Assembly: GCA_002686295.1 (NCBI GenBank) | Contig: NZBB01000040.1 | Location: forward strand, 1 to 22,810 | Length of the DNA stretch: 22,810 bases | Origin: Candidatus Woesearchaeota archaeon | GTDB taxonomy: Archaea > Nanobdellota > Nanobdellia > Woesearchaeales > GCA-2686295 | Direction of reading: 5' to 3' | Shown here: positions 20,471 through 22,810 of the stretch, in pieces | Position numbering within the stretch: the first letter of the stretch is position 1 | How the letters are laid out: every line of letters begins with the position of its first letter | Notes under the pieces: generated by a model | What the model saw: only the letters and a program-made list of their open reading frames with translations | What the model was told of the DNA's origin: nothing | Databases searched by the model: none | Translations under genes and position numbers: made by a program

Positions 20471-20647
20471 TTATGAAAATAATATTTGATTTAATAAATG
20501 CAAAAGGAATCCTAATGTACCTATCGCAGCTATTCCTAACCCTGATGCTTTAACAACTGTTTTATATTCTATTTTATCAGGTTTCTTTGTTATTTGTAAA
20601 ACTCTCCAACAATGGTTTATATAACTTTTAATATTTGAGAAATTCAT
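20471..20647 (-). CDS. secE: Protein translocase subunit SecE (Sec61 gamma)
   Basis: This 58-residue gene fills the gap between ftsZ (2-base spacing) and spt5 (3-base spacing). The product has the Sec61 gamma layout: an amphipathic cytoplasmic helix with CWRVLQITKKPDKIEYKT (13-30), where a Trp/Arg/Val-Leu pattern then KPxxxEY is typical, followed by one membrane span (about 31-55, VVKASGLGIAAIGTLGFLLH and on). It clamps the SecY channel. The position next to Spt5 is conserved across archaea, which makes the call secure despite the short length. Confidence 0.92.
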   Translation of the reverse strand: MNFSNIKSYINHCWRVLQITKKPDKIEYKTVVKASGLGIAAIGTLGFLLHLLNQILFS

Positions 20648-20649
20648 TT

Positions 20650-21717
20650 TTAATCAACAAACTCTATTCCTAATTCACTTTCAATTTCTTTCTTCTGCTC
20701 TCCTTTCCTTGAACCACCAATTATTTGTGTGCTTTTCACTCCTGTAACTATTAGCATAGCTCTTATTGTTCCTTCCAAATCTTCAGATATTTGTGCACCC
20801 CATATAATTCTAGCATCTTGATCAAGTTTTGAATTTATTGATTCAACAACTTTTTTGGCTTCTGTTAAAGTCATATCATTCCCACCTGCAACATTTATCA
20901 AAGCACCAGTTGCTCCTGAAACATCAACATCAAGTAAAGGATTATTAAGAGCTTTTTCAACTGCTTCTTCAGCTCTATTTTCAGTATCACTTTCTCCAAC
21001 ACCTATCAATGCAACTCCTCCATCTCCCATCACAGCCCTTATATCTGCAAAATCAAGATTTACAAGACCAGCTTTAGTAACTAGTTCAGCAATACCTTTT
21101 ACAGAGCTTGTTAAAATTTCATCTGCAACTTTAAAAGCCGTATGCAATGGAATATCTGGAGCTAACTCCAATAACTTATCATTAGGCACAACTATTAAAG
21201 TATCAACGTTTCTTTCAAGTTTTTCAAGTCCTATAACTGCATTCTCATATCTTCTATTACCTTCCATTTCAAAAGGCAAAGTTACAACTCCAACTGTTAA
21301 AGCACCTGCTTTTTTAGCAATTTCAGCAACTACAGGAACACTTCCAGTTCCAGTTCCTCCACCTAAACCACAAGTTATGAAAACCATATCTGCTCCTGTT
21401 AAAGATTTCTTTATCTCATGTGCAGATTCATTTGCTGCATCTTCTCCTTTTTGAGGTATTGATCCTGCACCTAATCCTTTTGTAAGATCTTTTCCTATCA
21501 ATATTTTTTTGTCAGAAGTAGTGTATAATAAGTCTTGAGCATCTGTATTCAAAGCTATTGTTTCAGCTCCTGCAATACCTACTTCACCCATTCTATTAAT
21601 CGCATTATTTCCGGCTCCACCTGCTCCGACAACTTTAATCTTTGCTTTTTGTGCGGATAATATTTCTTCTAACTCAGCATCTACTATTCTTGCGTTTGAT
21701 TCTGTTATATCAGTCAT
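20650..21717 (-). CDS. ftsZ: Cell division protein FtsZ
   Basis: FtsZ is the tubulin-like GTPase of the division ring. The 355-residue protein has the GTP-binding core with VVGAGGAGNNAINRM (29-43), the tubulin signature GGGTGTG (119-125), FEMEGNRRYENA (149-160) and the T7 catalytic loop NLDFADIRAVM (220-230; Asp222 and Asp225). The second domain runs to about residue 325 with the conserved DARIIWGAQI (301-310), followed by a short tail ending ELGIEFVD, which may be the docking peptide for partners such as SepF. The N-terminal 22 residues precede the core. GGGAGG lies 6 bases before the ATG. It heads the ftsZ-secE-spt5 operon; FKBP lies upstream on the same strand, and the ftsZ TATA box lies just past its stop. 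Confidence 0.97.
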   Translation of the reverse strand: MTDITESNARIVDAELEEILSAQKAKIKVVGAGGAGNNAINRMGEVGIAGAETIALNTDAQDLLYTTSDKKILIGKDLTKGLGAGSIPQKGEDAANESAHEIKKSLTGADMVFITCGLGGGTGTGSVPVVAEIAKKAGALTVGVVTLPFEMEGNRRYENAVIGLEKLERNVDTLIVVPNDKLLELAPDIPLHTAFKVADEILTSSVKGIAELVTKAGLVNLDFADIRAVMGDGGVALIGVGESDTENRAEEAVEKALNNPLLDVDVSGATGALINVAGGNDMTLTEAKKVVESINSKLDQDARIIWGAQISEDLEGTIRAMLIVTGVKSTQIIGGSRKGEQKKEIESELGIEFVD

Positions 21718-21723
21718 TTTAAA

Positions 21724-21775
21724 CCTCCCACCACCTTCTTTTTCATATTAACTCTACGATTTAAACTATATAAAT
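21724..21775 (-). promoter_or_regulatory. Promoter and Shine-Dalgarno of the ftsZ operon
   Basis: On the minus strand a TATA box (complement of about 21766-21775) directly follows the FKBP stop codon and predicts transcription from about 21744. GGGAGG (complement of 21724-21729) lies 6 bases before the ftsZ ATG. Confidence 0.6.
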
Positions 21776-22450
21776 TTATTGTTTTGTAGTTTTCTTTTTT
21801 ATTATGTAATCAAAGTGTTTAAGCTTTATTGTTTCTAAGACCTTTTTCTCAAAATCATCTTTTATTTCTTTCTGAATATCATGATCCAAAACAATAACTG
21901 CTTTTTTATCTTTTACACTGACAGAATCATAATGAACTCTTGTCAGTTTCAACAAAGATTCTAATTTAGCTTTGTCATCTGCTATAAAACTTTTAACATT
22001 TAGATCATATGACAAATTTCTGCCCGATAAAGGATGATTAAAATCAACTATTATTCTACCACCACTAGCACTTCTGACAATACCAAACATTCCATCAACA
22101 TTAACCTCTAATCCATTGTAAGGAACTATATCTTGTTTTTTGAATACTTTTAAAGGTACAAGCTTCAACATCTTTGCAGATTTTTTCCCAAAAGCATTCT
22201 CTGGTTCTAAGTTAAAGCTGTGCTTTCCAAGTTTTTTCCCTTCAAGACCTTCCTCTAAAGCAGGAAGTATATGTGATTCGCCAACACAAATAACAACTGG
22301 CTTATAATCAACTTTCTTATTCAAATTATTTGCTTCAGCAATTTTTTTGATTGTAGTATCAAAAACAGTTCCGTCATCCATCCTACCAGTGTAATCCAAC
22401 TCGATGAAATCTCCTTTCTTTATCTTTTTGCTCTCCAATTTAGCGCACAT
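21776..22450 (-). CDS. Long-type FKBP peptidyl-prolyl isomerase (SlyD-like)
   Basis: The 224-residue protein is an archaeal long-type FKBP: a prolyl isomerase domain split by an insert-in-flap chaperone domain, plus a C-terminal domain. The FKBP part has KKGDFIELDYTGRMDDGTVFDTT (11-33), VICVGESHILPALEEGLEG (53-71) and the flap/insert motifs LEPENAFGKK (81-90) and IIVDFNHPLSGRNLSYDL (133-150). Residues 155-224 form the extra C-terminal domain seen in 26-kDa archaeal FKBPs. An in-frame TTG 12 codons upstream exists, but the TATA box (complement of about 22504-22513) predicts transcription from about 22482, after that TTG, so the ATG at 22450 is preferred. It acts on nascent or stressed proteins in the cytoplasm. 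Confidence 0.93.
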   Translation of the reverse strand: MCAKLESKKIKKGDFIELDYTGRMDDGTVFDTTIKKIAEANNLNKKVDYKPVVICVGESHILPALEEGLEGKKLGKHSFNLEPENAFGKKSAKMLKLVPLKVFKKQDIVPYNGLEVNVDGMFGIVRSASGGRIIVDFNHPLSGRNLSYDLNVKSFIADDKAKLESLLKLTRVHYDSVSVKDKKAVIVLDHDIQKEIKDDFEKKVLETIKLKHFDYIIKKKTTKQ

Positions 22451-22535
22451 TTTTTTCTCGACTAAAAATATCTGAGAATATAACAAAAAAGGAACAAAAG
22501 ACGCTATATAAAGTTTTTGGTTTTAGTATAACAAC

Positions 22536-22810
22536 TCAAATCATATAACTCTTTAATATTATATCACTATATAATCCTATATTATCCAACACCCATGTTT
22601 CTACAAACGCCCCAAGTAATAATACGAGAATTGCTATAACAAAAAGCCAAAAGTTATACAGAAATACTTCATTGAATCGCTTGCTTTCGAATTTTTCCAG
22701 TAATACATCTTTTGATATTACACCTCCGCTTATAGCTGCTAAAATATAAGAAAGTATCTCTATGAATGCATGAGGCAATACTATTATCAATACTAATAAT
22801 AAATACCAGA
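22536..22810 (-). CDS. SpoIIM-like membrane protein, 5' end outside window
   Basis: The minus-strand frame is open to the right edge, so only the last 91 codons are present. The first in-frame start that can be seen is a TTG at 22790, but the frame continues upstream with a hydrophobic run, so the real start lies outside. The fragment reads WYLLLVLIIVLPHAFIEIL, followed by SYILAAISGGVIS and, after a charged loop, a last membrane span (FWLFVIAILVLLLGAFVE). The LPHxxxEI motif before a membrane span is the signature of the SpoIIM/DUF95 family of integral membrane proteins, found widely in archaea. Their function outside sporulating bacteria is not established. The FKBP promoter lies directly after its stop. 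Confidence 0.8.
   Translation of the reverse strand, partial: WYLLLVLIIVLPHAFIEILSYILAAISGGVISKDVLLEKFESKRFNEVFLYNFWLFVIAILVLLLGAFVETWVLDNIGLYSDIILKSYMI

Noticed and set aside
20855..21454. 199-codon plus-strand frame opposite ftsZ
   Set aside because: FtsZ on the minus strand is unambiguous; this frame has no start signals and no domain features.
1..22810. Defence island, prophage, toxin-antitoxin or integrated element
   Set aside because: No integrase, transposase, nuclease, CRISPR repeat or tRNA-end duplication was seen; nearly all genes are core functions.

Overview
The window is an AT-rich, gene-dense stretch of an archaeal chromosome. The archaeal assignment rests on eukaryote-type ribosomal proteins (eS19, eL39, eL31, eL15, eL21), aIF6, prefoldin alpha, RNA polymerase subunit RpoF, Spt5, SecE (Sec61 gamma type), FtsY and a long-type FKBP, together with TATA boxes placed about 26 bases before many start codons. 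Several bacterial-flavoured genes (RpiB, bacterial-type MetK, DUF1385, HupE/UreJ-like, an RsbW-like ATPase, DoxX), compact spacing and lysine-rich tails suggest a DPANN archaeon of the Woesearchaeota/Pacearchaeota kind. That lineage call is an inference; no rRNA is present to settle it.

Layout. 1-892: the 5' part of an unknown charged protein that runs off the left edge. 1012-5229: a small coiled-coil protein, a DUF1385 membrane protein, then a non-oxidative pentose phosphate block: split transketolase (two subunits), ribose-5-phosphate isomerase B and ribulose-phosphate 3-epimerase. 5246-6492: an unknown coiled-coil protein and the trans-editing enzyme AlaX. 6621-7906: ribosomal operon eS19-eL39-eL31, in which eS19 and eL31 carry long lysine-rich tails. 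7915-11064: an interrupting block with a possible hibernation-factor-like protein, a HupE/UreJ-like membrane protein, and an unknown gene translationally coupled to metK. 11110-13475, opposite strand: aIF6, prefoldin alpha and FtsY, normally neighbours of the eS19-eL39-eL31 genes. 13517-15738: ScpA, HisRS and tRNA-His(GUG). 15816-17230: a possible 25-residue Cys/His microprotein, an RsbW-like ATPase, and eL15 preceded by a possible 25-codon leader ORF. 17293-18545: eL21-RpoF-DUF655. 18618-21717: FtsZ-SecE-Spt5-uL11, with a DoxX gene on the other strand between Spt5 and uL11. 21776-22810: a long-type FKBP and the C-terminal part of a SpoIIM-like membrane protein that runs off the right edge.

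Most of the window is core information processing: translation, protein targeting, transcription elongation, cell division and chromosome organisation, plus supply of pentose phosphates and S-adenosylmethionine. I do not see a CRISPR array, toxin-antitoxin pair, mobile element, phage block or obvious defence system. The parts worth a second look are two tiny ORFs in leader positions, the charged tails on several ribosome- or membrane-associated proteins, the archaeal RsbW-like ATPase with a palindrome on its TATA box, and the rearranged ribosomal/aIF6/FtsY cluster. No gene-free stretch exceeds 300 bases.
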